A DNA stretch of 64,000 bases from Pseudoduganella umbonata (lineage in GTDB: Bacteria > Pseudomonadota > Gammaproteobacteria > Burkholderiales > Burkholderiaceae_D): NCBI RefSeq assembly GCF_014192225.1, contig NZ_JACHXS010000003.1:595313-659312 (forward strand), read 5' to 3'. Both the position numbers and the translations under genes were made by a program. Position 1 is the first letter of the stretch. Every line of letters begins with the position of its first letter. Below, piece after piece: positions 50,684-59,588 of this stretch. The notes under the pieces were generated by a model. The model was given only the letters and a program-made list of their open reading frames with translations. It did no database searches and was not told the DNA's origin.

Positions 50684-51022
50684 GTGACAATTTCGGCATT
50701 GGGCATCGGCTTGACGGGACTGCAAGCCAACGGGAAAGCCCTGGGTGTGGCGGCGCATAACACCGCCAACATGAACACCGACCACTTCGTCCCGCAGTCG
50801 GCCAGCTTCAACGAAGCGCGCCCGGCCGGTACCGGCGTCACGCTGTCGATCGCCGCGCGCGACCTGTCGGCGACTGAAAACGTGGGCGGCGCGCCGTCCG
50901 GCACCGACCCGGCCGCATCGATCGTCAACTCGCTGGTGTACAAGGCCGGCTTCGAGCTGTCCGCCAAACTGATCCAGGCAGCCGACGAGCGGCTCGGCAC
51001 GCTGATCGACATCCGCGCCTGA
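50684..51022 (+). CDS. Orphan flagellar rod/hook-like small protein
   Basis: 112 residues, GTG start (SD GGAAGG). The N-terminus SALGIGLTGLQANGKALGVAAHNTANMNTDHFVPQSA (in part) is the flagellar basal-body rod/hook signature and the C-terminus ends EVLG-like ADERLGTLIDIRA, as in FlgB/FlgC/FlgG proteins. Too short to be a complete FlgG, close to FlgB/C size but with the middle reduced. No flagellar genes are nearby. Role unknown; may be a relic or specialised rod-like protein. Confidence 0.7.
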   Translation: MTISALGIGLTGLQANGKALGVAAHNTANMNTDHFVPQSASFNEARPAGTGVTLSIAARDLSATENVGGAPSGTDPAASIVNSLVYKAGFELSAKLIQAADERLGTLIDIRA

Positions 51023-51048
51023 CCTTGACGAGGTCTCCCTTTCGGCCG

Positions 51049-51056
51049 ATTCGATA
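51049..51056. repeat. Target-site duplication, left
   Basis: ATTCGATA directly before the IS left end; identical to 52153-52160. Confidence 0.85.
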
Positions 51057-52152
51057 GGCGCTGTTACCCGAGCACGTGGGATGAACTGAACCATTCGCCG
51101 GCGTTGCTGTCTCATCCTTATTGACGATGGAGGCGGCGATGCACGACGGCGTTTTCAACAGCTTGCTGGAACGATTACGGGGGCAACTCGACGGGTTCTC
51201 CGGCGCCCAACTGACGACACTGCGTGCCCTGCTCGAGTCGGCCTCCTCACTGGCGACCTGTCTTGAACTGATCGAGAAGTTCGGCCGGCCCTGCGATCGT
51301 TGTCCGCATTGCGCGGCTATCCGCATCCATCGTCACGGCTGCACTGGCGGCCTGCAACGCTACCGCTGCGTGACGTGCCGCCGCACCTTCAACGCGTTGA
51401 CCGGCACGCCCTTCGCGTTCCTGCGCCTGCGCGGCAAGTGGCTGCCGTTCCTGCAGGCGGTGCTGGATTCGCGCACTGTCCGGGGCGCCGCCGAAACCAC
51501 CGGCATCCACCGCAATACCAGCTTTCGCTGGCGCCATCGTTTCATGGGTGGAGCACGGCACGACCGGCCACCGCGGCTGCAAGGCATTGTCGAGGCGGAC
51601 GAAACCTATCTGCTCGAGTCGCAGAAAGGCAGCCGACACCTGGACCGGCCGGCGCGCCGCCGTGGCGGCAAGGCCAGGCGGCGCGGCATCTCAAACGAAC
51701 TCGACTGCATTCTGGTGGCGCGCGACCGTGACGGCAAAACCCGGGATTTCGTCTGCGGCCGAGGTCCGGTCACGGCACGCCAGTTGGCGTCCCACCTGCC
51801 GCCAGTACTGGCCGCCGATGTCTTGCTGGTGTCGGACAGTGCAGCCGCTTACCGAACGTTCACACGCCGCGCCGGTATCCTGCATGAGGCAGTCAATCTG
51901 AGGGCAGGCGTGCGCGCTCGCGGCGCCATCCACCTGCAGCACGTAAACGGCTATCACAGCCGCTTCCATGGCTGGCTGTCGCGTTTCAATGGCGTGGCGA
52001 GCAAATACCTGCCGAACTACCTGGGCTGGCGTCATGGCCTCGACGGGCAGCGCTGGCTTGCCCCTGCAGACTGCCTGATCGCCGCGCTGCGCGGCAATTA
52101 CCCTCTTTCTTGATGACTTGGCGAAACTTCCACAGGTTCGGGTGACAGCGCC
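51057..52152 (+). mobile_element. IS1595-type insertion sequence
   Basis: 1096 bp. Left end GGCGCTGTTACCCGAGCACG; right end, on the other strand, GGCGCTGTCACCCGAACCTG, about 23-bp imperfect inverted repeats. An 8-bp duplication ATTCGATA flanks both ends exactly as IS1595 elements make. It inserted between the flagellar-like gene and the HAD phosphatase gene and broke no gene I can see. Perfect duplication and intact ORF imply recent transposition. Confidence 0.93.
51139..52113 (+). CDS. IS1595-family transposase
   Basis: 324 residues from ATG 51139, which has GGAGG 5 bases upstream (a TTG at 51121 and ATG at 51127 are alternatives). N-terminal zinc finger CDRCPHCAAIRIHRHG / GLQRYRCVTCRRTFNALTG, then the DDE-type domain: VEADETYL (first Asp), LLVSDSAAAY (second Asp) and HVNGYHSRFHGWL with the N-x(7)-K/R-like last segment. 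Full length and uninterrupted. Confidence 0.95.
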   Translation: MHDGVFNSLLERLRGQLDGFSGAQLTTLRALLESASSLATCLELIEKFGRPCDRCPHCAAIRIHRHGCTGGLQRYRCVTCRRTFNALTGTPFAFLRLRGKWLPFLQAVLDSRTVRGAAETTGIHRNTSFRWRHRFMGGARHDRPPRLQGIVEADETYLLESQKGSRHLDRPARRRGGKARRRGISNELDCILVARDRDGKTRDFVCGRGPVTARQLASHLPPVLAADVLLVSDSAAAYRTFTRRAGILHEAVNLRAGVRARGAIHLQHVNGYHSRFHGWLSRFNGVASKYLPNYLGWRHGLDGQRWLAPADCLIAALRGNYPLS

Positions 52153-52160
52153 ATTCGATA
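52153..52160. repeat. Target-site duplication, right
   Basis: ATTCGATA directly after the IS right end; matches 51049-51056. Confidence 0.85.
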
Positions 52161-52220
52161 CGCCTGTTCAATTCGTGCCGTTATGGCATGATCGCCCGAT
52201 CACTTACAAGCGAACCGGGC

Positions 52221-52940
52221 ATGACATTGACTGAATCCTTTACCCCCGTACCCTTCACCCACCTGATTTCCGACTGCGACGGCGTGCTGATCGACAGCGA
52301 GGCCGTTGCCTTGGAGGCCCTGGTCGATTACCTGGCCCCGCTGCATGCAGACCGCGCCGCGCTGGCCGCGCGAATCCGCCCCCGCCTGGGCCTGAAGCTG
52401 GAGGCACTGGTACTGGGCGTGTGCGCGGAACTGGGCCTGCCGGAACCTACCGTGCCGGACCTGGCCGTCATGCGCTCGGTGGTGGAAGGCGAATGCGACC
52501 GCAAGGCGCAGCCGATACCCGGCGTGCGCGAAGCCTATGCGGCGATCCCCCTGCACAAGGCGGTGGCCAGCAACAGCCGCCACGTGCGGGTGCAGGGCCT
52601 GCTGGGCCGTACCGGCCTGGCGCCGCTGTTCGACGGCGGCATCTACACGGCCGATATCGCCGGGCGCCCGAAACCGGATCCGGCCGTGTACCTGGCGGCC
52701 GCGGCCGGCATGGGCGTCGCTCCGGCACGCTGCATCGTCATCGAGGACAGCGTGACCGGCGTGCATGCGGCGGTGGCCGCCGGCGCCACGGTGCTGGGCT
52801 TCGGCGGCGGCGAGCACAGTCCGCCCGGCCAGGCGCGCCTGCTGCGCGAGGCCGGTGCCGCGCACGTGTTCGGATCGATGGCGGAATTGCCGGACCTGGT
52901 GGCCGGGCTGAATTCAGCCGGCCGGCCTGCCGCCGGCTGA
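52221..52940 (+). CDS. HAD-superfamily phosphatase (phosphoglycolate-phosphatase-like)
   Basis: 239 residues. Motif I is DCDGVLIDSE, motif II lies in KAVASNS, motif III in RPKPDP and motif IV in IVIEDSVTGVHAA. A beta-phosphoglucomutase/Gph-like HAD hydrolase acting on a sugar or glycolate phosphate; exact substrate not readable. ATG 52221 gives MTLTESFTPVPFTHLISDCDG. Convergent with the dioxygenase gene. Confidence 0.9.
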   Translation: MTLTESFTPVPFTHLISDCDGVLIDSEAVALEALVDYLAPLHADRAALAARIRPRLGLKLEALVLGVCAELGLPEPTVPDLAVMRSVVEGECDRKAQPIPGVREAYAAIPLHKAVASNSRHVRVQGLLGRTGLAPLFDGGIYTADIAGRPKPDPAVYLAAAAGMGVAPARCIVIEDSVTGVHAAVAAGATVLGFGGGEHSPPGQARLLREAGAAHVFGSMAELPDLVAGLNSAGRPAAG

Positions 52941-52954
52941 ATGCCGCCCGGACT

Positions 52955-53812
52955 TCAGCCCGGGCCGCCCATCGTCGGCTCGTCGACGCCCTTCAGCAGG
53001 CCCTCGATCGCATGCTCCTGCACGATCGGTTCGAGCCGGTCGACGACGCGGCACGCCAGGTGGCGGCGCACGTCTTCCGGCAGGCTGTCCCAGTAGCCGC
53101 GCGTGACCTGCAGGTCGTGCTTGTCGGCGTTGGTACCGTCCGGCGCGTCCACGCCGAGCACGAACACGGGGCGCGACTTGTCGGAACGATTGGCGGTGCC
53201 GCGGTGGATCGTCAGCGCCGAGCGGGCCGAGATGTCGCCCATCTGCGCCAGCTTGCGCTGCGCCCGGGCCGCGTAGCGCGGCCATAATTCCTGGGCCGGG
53301 AACATGTGGTGCCCGCCGGCCAGGTCGTCCCACTGCGTGCCGGGGGCGATCTCGAACGGCCCCATGTCTTCCGTGACATCGACTGTCGTGATGTTGAACG
53401 CCAGCGAGTTCAGCCGGCGCCCCACCAGCGTCGCTTCCGGCGTCGCGAAATCGCGGTGCCATGGCTGGTGCAGCGCGCCGGGGCCGGGCACGTCGAAGCC
53501 GGCCTCGACTACCTTGTAGTCCGGTCCGAGGATCGATTCGCACACCGCCATGACCCAGGGATGCGTGACGATGTCGGTAAAGCCGCGCAGCCGTTCCGGG
53601 TGGATTTCAACGTAGAAGCGGTTCGGGCCCCGCGGCAGCGCGCCGCCCGGCTGGCGCTGCGCCTCGGCGAACAGCGTGTCGATATCCTCGCGCAGGCGCT
53701 GCACCCATTCGCGCGAAAACGCGCCCTTCAGCGCCGTGAAACCGTCGCCGTACAGCGCACCCATGATCGCGGCCACGTCGTAGCCGCGGTTGTCGTTGCG
53801 GTCATCGTTCAT
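52955..53812 (-). CDS. Phytanoyl-CoA dioxygenase family oxygenase
   Basis: 285 residues of the Fe(II)/2-oxoglutarate-dependent family. HQPWHRDF supplies the HxD part of the facial triad and ALTIHRGTANRS the distal His and an Arg for 2-oxoglutarate. Substrate unknown. Divergent from the LOV kinase. Confidence 0.85.
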   Translation of the reverse strand: MNDDRNDNRGYDVAAIMGALYGDGFTALKGAFSREWVQRLREDIDTLFAEAQRQPGGALPRGPNRFYVEIHPERLRGFTDIVTHPWVMAVCESILGPDYKVVEAGFDVPGPGALHQPWHRDFATPEATLVGRRLNSLAFNITTVDVTEDMGPFEIAPGTQWDDLAGGHHMFPAQELWPRYAARAQRKLAQMGDISARSALTIHRGTANRSDKSRPVFVLGVDAPDGTNADKHDLQVTRGYWDSLPEDVRRHLACRVVDRLEPIVQEHAIEGLLKGVDEPTMGGPG

Positions 53813-53981
53813 CTTGCCCTCCGTTGCCGCCATTGTAGGCAAAACCGCCGGCGGGCGCGGCACGGCTGGCTGCGCGCGGCATGTGCGCACGATATGTGCG
53901 CGCGCGAACAGCGGGCGCCCGCACCGCCCCTTACGATGGCCCGCAATTACCAACGGAGACGGCGTCTCGGGAGAAGCGAAC

Positions 53982-55700
53982 ATGACGATCGGACGGCAAA
54001 AGGACGATGCCAGCGTACCGACCGAACAGCAGGCCGGCGGCCAGGTCGTCGGCAAGCTGGCCTGCGGCGAACTGGAAGGCAACTCGGTATCCACGCTGGG
54101 CAGCCCGGGCGTGCGCCACTGGCAGGCCACGTACCTGGAGCACGCGGACCTGCACGACCGTGGCAACATCTTCTTTGCCGCCGTCGAGATGACGCGGATG
54201 CCGATGCTGATCACGGACCCGAACCAGCCGGACGACCCGATCGTGTTCGTCAACGGCGCCCTGCTCGACCTGACCCTGTACCAGGAAGACCAGTTGCTGG
54301 GCCGTAATTGCCGGCTGCTGCAGGGCCCCGACACCGATCCCCGCACCGTGGCCGAAGTACGCGAGGCACTCGCCGGACAGCGCGCCGTGGCCGTCGACAT
54401 CCTGAACTACAAGGCCGACGGCACGCCGTTCTGGAACGCGCTGTTCATCGGCCCTATCTTCGACAAGGACGGCAAGCTGCTGTACTTCTTTGCATCGCAG
54501 ATGGACATCACGCAGCGGCGCATCCACGAGCAGTCCTACCTGCAGGCGCAGAAGATGGAAGCGGTCGGCCAGCTGACGGCCGGCCTGGCGCACGACTTCA
54601 ACAACCTGCTGCAGGTCGTCAACGGCAACCTCGAGCTGGCCCAGCGCATGATCGACGCCAAGCCGCAGGCGCTGCAGGCGATCGGCCGCGCCCAGCGCGC
54701 CGCGCTGAAGGGCGGCGCGCTGACCCAGCAGTTGCTGACCTTCGCGCGCAAGCAGCGGCTCGAGCCGCGCCGCATCAACCTGAACGCGCTGGTGCTGGAA
54801 TTTTCAGAGATGCTGGTACGCACGCTGGGCCAGGAAGTGCAGCTGCAGCTGGACCTGCGCCCCGGCCTGCCGCCGTGCGTGCTGGACCCGACCCACCTTG
54901 AAATGGCGTTGCTGAACGTGCTGATCAACGCACGCGACGCGCTGGGCGGCGGTGGCACCGTGAGCGTCGGCACGTCCGTGCTGAGCGATGCCCGCAAGCT
55001 GGCCGTGCACCACCTGGCACCGGGCCAGTACGTGGTGATCTGCGTGGTCGACCAGGGCTGCGGCATGACACCCGAAGTCCTGCGCCGCGCCACCGAACCG
55101 TTCTTCACCACCAAGGGGCCGGGAACCGGCCTCGGCCTGGCGATGGTGCACGGCTTCGTGCAGCAATCGCATGGCCGCCTCGACATCGAGAGCAAGCCGG
55201 GCGTCGGCACCACGGTACGGATGATCTTTCCCGTTGCCGACCAGGCCGGCGCGGCACATGCGCCGGCCGCACAGGCCCGCCCCGTCCCTGCCGACGGCAA
55301 GGCGACAATCCTGCTGGTGGAAGACAACGAAGACGTACGCGAGCTGGGCCGCATCATGCTGGAGGCGCACGGCCATGCGGTCGTGTCCGCCGCCAGCGGC
55401 GAGGAAGCGCTGCGCCTGCTGGAGGAACACGAAGGCGGCGGCCATGGCCCCATTGGCCTGCTGTTTTCCGACGTGATCATGCCCGGCGGGATGACCGGCG
55501 TGCAACTCGCCGAGGAGGTGCGCCGGCGCCGGCCCAGCCTGCCGATCCTGCTGGCCACCGGCTACATGGAGCAATTGCCGGACGCGCGCAGCCTGCCGTT
55601 TCCCGTGCTGCCGAAACCCTACCAGGAAAGCGAGCTGATGAGCCGCATCGCCGATGCACTGGCCGGCCACGGCGCGCGGCCGCACCCGGCCAGCGTGTAG
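53982..55700 (+). CDS. LOV-domain hybrid histidine kinase (blue-light sensor)
   Basis: 572 residues: an N-terminal LOV-type PAS (about 70-178) with the photoactive cysteine motif GRNCRLLQGPDTD (Cys110) and IVFVNGALLDLTLYQ; HisKA with H204 in LAHDFNNLL, an HWE/HisKA-2-like position; HATPase (DQGCGM, GTGLGLAMVHGFVQ); and a C-terminal receiver (LLVEDNEDVRELG, D497). Such proteins form a flavin-cysteinyl adduct under blue light. Start ATG 53982. Confidence 0.92.
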   Translation: MTIGRQKDDASVPTEQQAGGQVVGKLACGELEGNSVSTLGSPGVRHWQATYLEHADLHDRGNIFFAAVEMTRMPMLITDPNQPDDPIVFVNGALLDLTLYQEDQLLGRNCRLLQGPDTDPRTVAEVREALAGQRAVAVDILNYKADGTPFWNALFIGPIFDKDGKLLYFFASQMDITQRRIHEQSYLQAQKMEAVGQLTAGLAHDFNNLLQVVNGNLELAQRMIDAKPQALQAIGRAQRAALKGGALTQQLLTFARKQRLEPRRINLNALVLEFSEMLVRTLGQEVQLQLDLRPGLPPCVLDPTHLEMALLNVLINARDALGGGGTVSVGTSVLSDARKLAVHHLAPGQYVVICVVDQGCGMTPEVLRRATEPFFTTKGPGTGLGLAMVHGFVQQSHGRLDIESKPGVGTTVRMIFPVADQAGAAHAPAAQARPVPADGKATILLVEDNEDVRELGRIMLEAHGHAVVSAASGEEALRLLEEHEGGGHGPIGLLFSDVIMPGGMTGVQLAEEVRRRRPSLPILLATGYMEQLPDARSLPFPVLPKPYQESELMSRIADALAGHGARPHPASV

Positions 55701-55721
55701 CGGAGCTTGGGAACGGGACTG

Positions 55722-56141
55722 TCAGGTCAGCAGCGTGGGCCGGATACCGAGCGAGGCGGCATCGACCACCCACATCGGCCGCGCCCCTTGTAACATGCGC
55801 GGCGTGCGCAGCACGTAATCGAAGCAGCGGTGCCGGTCCAGCAAGCCGATCGCGGGCGGCAGCAGCGCCAGCACGCGCATCCGTGCGCAGCCCGGGATCG
55901 TACGCAGTGCCCGCGCCAGCTGGAAGCCGTCGAGGTAGCGCAGGTCCAGGCCAAGCACCGCGGCAGTGGGGAAAAAGGTGCGCGCCTTGTCGAGTGCGGC
56001 CACGCCGTCGAAGGCAGTGCGCACGGAAAAACCGGCGTTGCCGAACGTGCGCGCCAGTGCCTCGGCCATCGCGTGGTCGGCGCTGGCCACCAGTACCCGG
56101 TCGCCTGGCTTGAACGGTGTAATCAGCGATGCGGTCGTCAT
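55722..56141 (-). CDS. Pseudo-receiver domain protein
   Basis: 139 residues with receiver-like layout, but the phosphoacceptor position is Gly: AAVLGLDLRYLDGF aligns with [14 protein letters not shown]. The acidic pair is reduced (VASADHAM), and the Thr/Lys switch is absent. Likely a non-phosphorylated protein-interaction module, next to the LOV kinase on the opposite strand. Confidence 0.75.
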   Translation of the reverse strand: MTTASLITPFKPGDRVLVASADHAMAEALARTFGNAGFSVRTAFDGVAALDKARTFFPTAAVLGLDLRYLDGFQLARALRTIPGCARMRVLALLPPAIGLLDRHRCFDYVLRTPRMLQGARPMWVVDAASLGIRPTLLT

Positions 56142-56315
56142 GCTTTCCTCCCTTCGTCAAGCCGATTCTGGCACGGCGCGCTGCCGGCGCTGTAGGCATA
56201 CGCCTCGTACCCGCGTCGGATCGTGTCGAACGGCCTGCGTGGCGCGCAGCCGCGCCGTTAATCTGTATGCTGGAAAAACGCAGCGCAGACCGAGACATGA
56301 CCGCCGAGGCCCTGT

Positions 56316-56990
56316 ATGGACGACACGGACGACACGGACGACACGGACGACCCGCATGACCTGGTGAGACTGCCTTTCCGCGATCGCGCCCAGGCGGCCG
56401 AGCTGCTGGCCGAGCGTGTGCTGCGCTGGCGCGGCAGCAAGCCGCTGGTGCTGGCGATTCCGCGCGGCGCCGTGCCGATGGGCCGCATCGTCGCCGACCG
56501 CATCGAAGGCGAACTCGACGTCGTCATGGTGCGCAAGATTCCGTCCGCCTACGACCCGGAACTGGCCGTCGGCGCCGTGGACGAACACGGCACCGTGGAG
56601 CTGGCGCCCTACTTTCACCGCACCCGCACCGGCATGGAATGGGTCGAGGCCCAGGTGCGCGAGCAGGTCGCGCTGATGAAGCGCCGCCGCGCCGCCTACG
56701 GCCCGTCGGCCGACGTCCATGACCGTGTCGTGCTCGTCGTCGACGATGGCCTGGCAACGGGGTCGACGATGGCCGCCGCCCTGCGCGTGCTGCGCGCCAG
56801 GCAGCCGCGCCGCCTGGTTGCCTGCGTGCCCATCGCATCGGGCGAAGCGGTGGCGCTGATCGCGCCGCTGTGCGACGACGTGGCCGTGCTGGCCACGCCG
56901 TTCAACTTCGTCTCCGTCAGCCGGCATTACGAAGTGTTCCCGCAAATCGAGGAAGCGGAAGTGATCCGCCTGCTCGACCGCGTGGCCTGA
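56316..56990 (+). CDS. Phosphoribosyltransferase-domain protein
   Basis: 224 residues. PRPP-binding loop VLVVDDGLATGSTM and other PRTase strands (AIPRGAVPMG, VMVRKIPSAYDPELAVGAV). The N-terminus carries a DDT repeat coded by 9-bp tandem repeats. Not an obvious purine or pyrimidine enzyme; possibly a stress-related PRTase. Confidence 0.85.
   Translation: MDDTDDTDDTDDPHDLVRLPFRDRAQAAELLAERVLRWRGSKPLVLAIPRGAVPMGRIVADRIEGELDVVMVRKIPSAYDPELAVGAVDEHGTVELAPYFHRTRTGMEWVEAQVREQVALMKRRRAAYGPSADVHDRVVLVVDDGLATGSTMAAALRVLRARQPRRLVACVPIASGEAVALIAPLCDDVAVLATPFNFVSVSRHYEVFPQIEEAEVIRLLDRVA
56317..56352 (+). repeat. 9-bp tandem repeats in the PRTase 5' end
   Basis: About four copies of GACGACACG encode DDT repeats at the N-terminus; slippage would lengthen or shorten it in frame. 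Confidence 0.85.
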
Positions 56991-57123
56991 CCTACCGGAT
57001 TTTCCTACATGCGCCGACGGTGCGTTCCTATACCGTGCGCGCGAACCTGCGGCCATCATGCGTTGGCCGGCGCGCGTGCGCCGTTTGAAATACCACCGAC
57101 CAACCAGGCACCGGGAGAACGAC

Positions 57124-57639
57124 ATGGCAACGAAGGAACCTCGCGACCACCTGCTCGACTGGCTGCGCGATGCGCATGCGATGGAGCAGCAGGCCGAAAC
57201 GATGTTGAAGGCGCAGGCCGAACGGCTTGTACACTACGGCACGCTGAAGGCGCGCGTGCTGCAGCACCTGGAAGAAACGCACTGGCAGAAGGCTCAGCTG
57301 GAAGACTGCATCGCCCGCCTGGGCGGCAGCCCGTCCGTGCTGAAGGACCTGTCGATGACGATGATGGCATTCGGCCAGGCCGCGATGGGCATGGCGGTCG
57401 ACGATGAAGTGGTGAAGAACTCGCTGCAGAGCTATGTCTTCGAGAACATGGAAATCGCCAGCTACACGGTGCTGATCGCGGCCGCCGAGCAGGCCGGCGA
57501 CACGGCAACGCGCGACGTGTGCCAGCAGATCCTGGCCCAGGAAGTGGCGATGGCGAAGTGGGTGCTCGACCACCTGCCGGGCACGACGAACGCGTTCCTG
57601 ACCCGTTCGGCGATGCCGGGGCTGGAAGCCAAGGTGTGA
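57124..57639 (+). CDS. Ferritin-like DUF892 protein (YciE/YciF type)
   Basis: 171 residues, four-helix ferritin-like bundle: LLDWLRDAHAMEQQAETMLK, HLEETHWQKAQLEDCI and ENMEIASYTVLIAAAEQ carry the usual Glu/His diiron-type residues. Family members are stress-induced. ATG 57124 is set by MATKEPRDHLLDWLRD. Confidence 0.9.
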   Translation: MATKEPRDHLLDWLRDAHAMEQQAETMLKAQAERLVHYGTLKARVLQHLEETHWQKAQLEDCIARLGGSPSVLKDLSMTMMAFGQAAMGMAVDDEVVKNSLQSYVFENMEIASYTVLIAAAEQAGDTATRDVCQQILAQEVAMAKWVLDHLPGTTNAFLTRSAMPGLEAKV

Positions 57640-57682
57640 TCCGCAGGCTTTCCAGTCTCGTCCAGCATTGCCGGGCAAGAAC

Positions 57683-57710
57683 AACGCCGCGTCGAACGCG
57701 GCGTTTTTTT
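57683..57710 (+). terminator. Intrinsic terminator
   Basis: AACGCCGCGT (57683-57692), loop CGA, ACGCGGCGTT (57696-57705) and a T-run to 57710. Ends the DUF892 gene, in the gap before the convergent ZIP gene. Confidence 0.88.
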
Positions 57711-57727
57711 ATCCCGGCGATAGGCGC

Positions 57728-58612
57728 CTAGGCCAATGCCGTATCGAGCACCATCATCAGGATGAATCCGGCCACCACCGAGCACGACGCGCTTTTCGCA
57801 TGGCCATGGCGGTGCGATTCGGGAATCACGTCGTGCGCGATCACGAACAGCATCGCGCCGGCCGCCAGCGCCAGGCCCCACGGCAGCATCCAGCGGGCGT
57901 ATTCGATCAGCACGGCGCCGCCGACGGCGGCCACCGGTTCGATCAGCCCCGATGCAATGCCCAGCGCGCACGCGAACAGCCGGCCATAGCCGACCGTGCG
58001 CAGCGCCAGCGCCACCACCAGGCCTTCCGGCACGTCCTGGATCGAGATGCCGGTGGCAAGGCTGTGCGCCTTGGTCACGTCGACCCCGGCATAGGCGACA
58101 CCGATGGCCAGCCCTTCGGGCAGGTTGTGGATCGCCACCGCGGCCACGAACAGCCATGCGCGCTTGAGCGAATCGCTGCGCGCCGCGTCCACGCCCTCGA
58201 GGATGTTCTGTTCGCGCACCAGGCGGTCCAGCAGCAGCACCAGGCCCATGCCGAGCAGGATGCCGCCGCCGGTGATCGCGCTGGCCTCGAACGCGCCGGA
58301 CCCTTCGCCCCTGGCCGCCGCGATCGCCGGGATCACCAGCGAAAACGACGTGGCGGCCAGCATCACGCCGGCGCCGAAGCCGAGGAAGGCATCATAGGTT
58401 CGTTGCGAGAAATTCTGCGACAGCAGCACCGGCAAGGTGCCGAGTGCCGTCGCCAGGGCGGCGGTGGCGCCGCCCAGCAATGCGCCATGCACGCTGGCGT
58501 CGAACGCCTGCACGCCGCTGACGATTTCATGCAGCAGCGCCAGCGCTCCGCCGAGGCAGATCGCGGCGCCGAGCGCATAGCGCCAGACGGGGAAGACGCG
58601 CGCCAGCGGCAT
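57728..58612 (-). CDS. ZIP-family metal transporter (GufA-like)
   Basis: 294 residues, eight TM helices with metal-binding HNLPEG and QDVPEG signatures and a His-rich loop near the end (SHRHGHAKS). Probably zinc or manganese uptake. It starts 1 bp after the manganese catalase stop, so translation is coupled; Mn supply for catalase is a reasonable inference. Confidence 0.92.
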   Translation of the reverse strand: MPLARVFPVWRYALGAAICLGGALALLHEIVSGVQAFDASVHGALLGGATAALATALGTLPVLLSQNFSQRTYDAFLGFGAGVMLAATSFSLVIPAIAAARGEGSGAFEASAITGGGILLGMGLVLLLDRLVREQNILEGVDAARSDSLKRAWLFVAAVAIHNLPEGLAIGVAYAGVDVTKAHSLATGISIQDVPEGLVVALALRTVGYGRLFACALGIASGLIEPVAAVGGAVLIEYARWMLPWGLALAAGAMLFVIAHDVIPESHRHGHAKSASCSVVAGFILMMVLDTALA

Positions 58613-58613
58613 G

Positions 58614-59588
58614 TCAGTGCCTCGTCAGGCCGTCGGGGCTGGCGTGCGGGGCGGAACCGTCGGGCGTTGCCGGAATCCTGCCGCCCGCGGCGGAAGCCGA
58701 GTCGATCGCGCCGGGGTCGGCCGTCATGCCCAGCTCGGCACCGGTCAGCGGATCGGCGCTCGGGTCGGACATCGTGCGGATCGCCATCTGGTTCAGCAGT
58801 TCCGCATCGGCAGCATCCAGCGTGACGCTGGCATCGCCGCCGCCGCCGTCCACGCCCATCTGCTGTTCGCGGTCGGAAACCACCTGCCACTTCTCGCCGC
58901 TGTTCCACGGACCGTTCAGTTCCGGGCCGCCCTGCGACATGTTGTAGTACACGCTGGCGAATTCCGGCCGGCCGGCGGTTTTCCCTGGAGGGAAGTTCGG
59001 CTGGATCGCGTACAGCGCCTTCTCGAACGATTTCTGGTGGGCGATCTCGCGCGTCATCAGGAAGCCCAGCGCTTCGCGTACGCCCGGGTCGGGGGTCAGC
59101 GCGATCAGTCGTTCGTAGACGATCTTGGCACGCGCCTCGGCGGCGATGTTCGAACGCAGGTCGGCGGTCGGTTCGCTGATCGAGTCGATGTAGGCGGCCG
59201 TCCACGGCACGCCGGCCGAGTTGGTCAGCGGTGCGCCCGCGCCATACAGCACCTGGGTGATGTGGCTGTCGTTGCCGGCGCCGGTGATGCGGCGGTACAT
59301 CTCGCCTTCCTCGTCGACCGCTTCGGACAGCCGGCCCTTGGCCCCCTTGTTCAGCATACAGACGATGTTACCGATCACTTCGAGGTGGCTGAGCTCTTCG
59401 GTGGCGATATCGAACAGCATGTCCTTGCGGCCTGGATCGTCCTCGGCAACGGCCTGCGTGAAGTAGCGCATCGCCGCGGCCAGCTCGCCCTGCGGGCCGC
59501 CGAACTGTTCCAGCATCAGATTCGCCAGGCCAGGATTCGGTTCGCTGACCCGCACGGTGTATTGCAAACGCTTATTGTGTGCAAACAT
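58614..59588 (-). CDS. Manganese catalase
   Basis: 324 residues of the ferritin-like dimanganese catalase family: MLEQFGGPQGELAAAMRYFTQ (metal Glu), FDIATEELSHLEVIGN (Glu/His), and the C-terminal REIAHQKSFEKAL. Decomposes hydrogen peroxide without heme. Followed by ZIP transporter. The 300-bp 59589-59888 upstream presumably has its promoter; I cannot assign one. Confidence 0.95.
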   Translation of the reverse strand: MFAHNKRLQYTVRVSEPNPGLANLMLEQFGGPQGELAAAMRYFTQAVAEDDPGRKDMLFDIATEELSHLEVIGNIVCMLNKGAKGRLSEAVDEEGEMYRRITGAGNDSHITQVLYGAGAPLTNSAGVPWTAAYIDSISEPTADLRSNIAAEARAKIVYERLIALTPDPGVREALGFLMTREIAHQKSFEKALYAIQPNFPPGKTAGRPEFASVYYNMSQGGPELNGPWNSGEKWQVVSDREQQMGVDGGGGDASVTLDAADAELLNQMAIRTMSDPSADPLTGAELGMTADPGAIDSASAAGGRIPATPDGSAPHASPDGLTRH

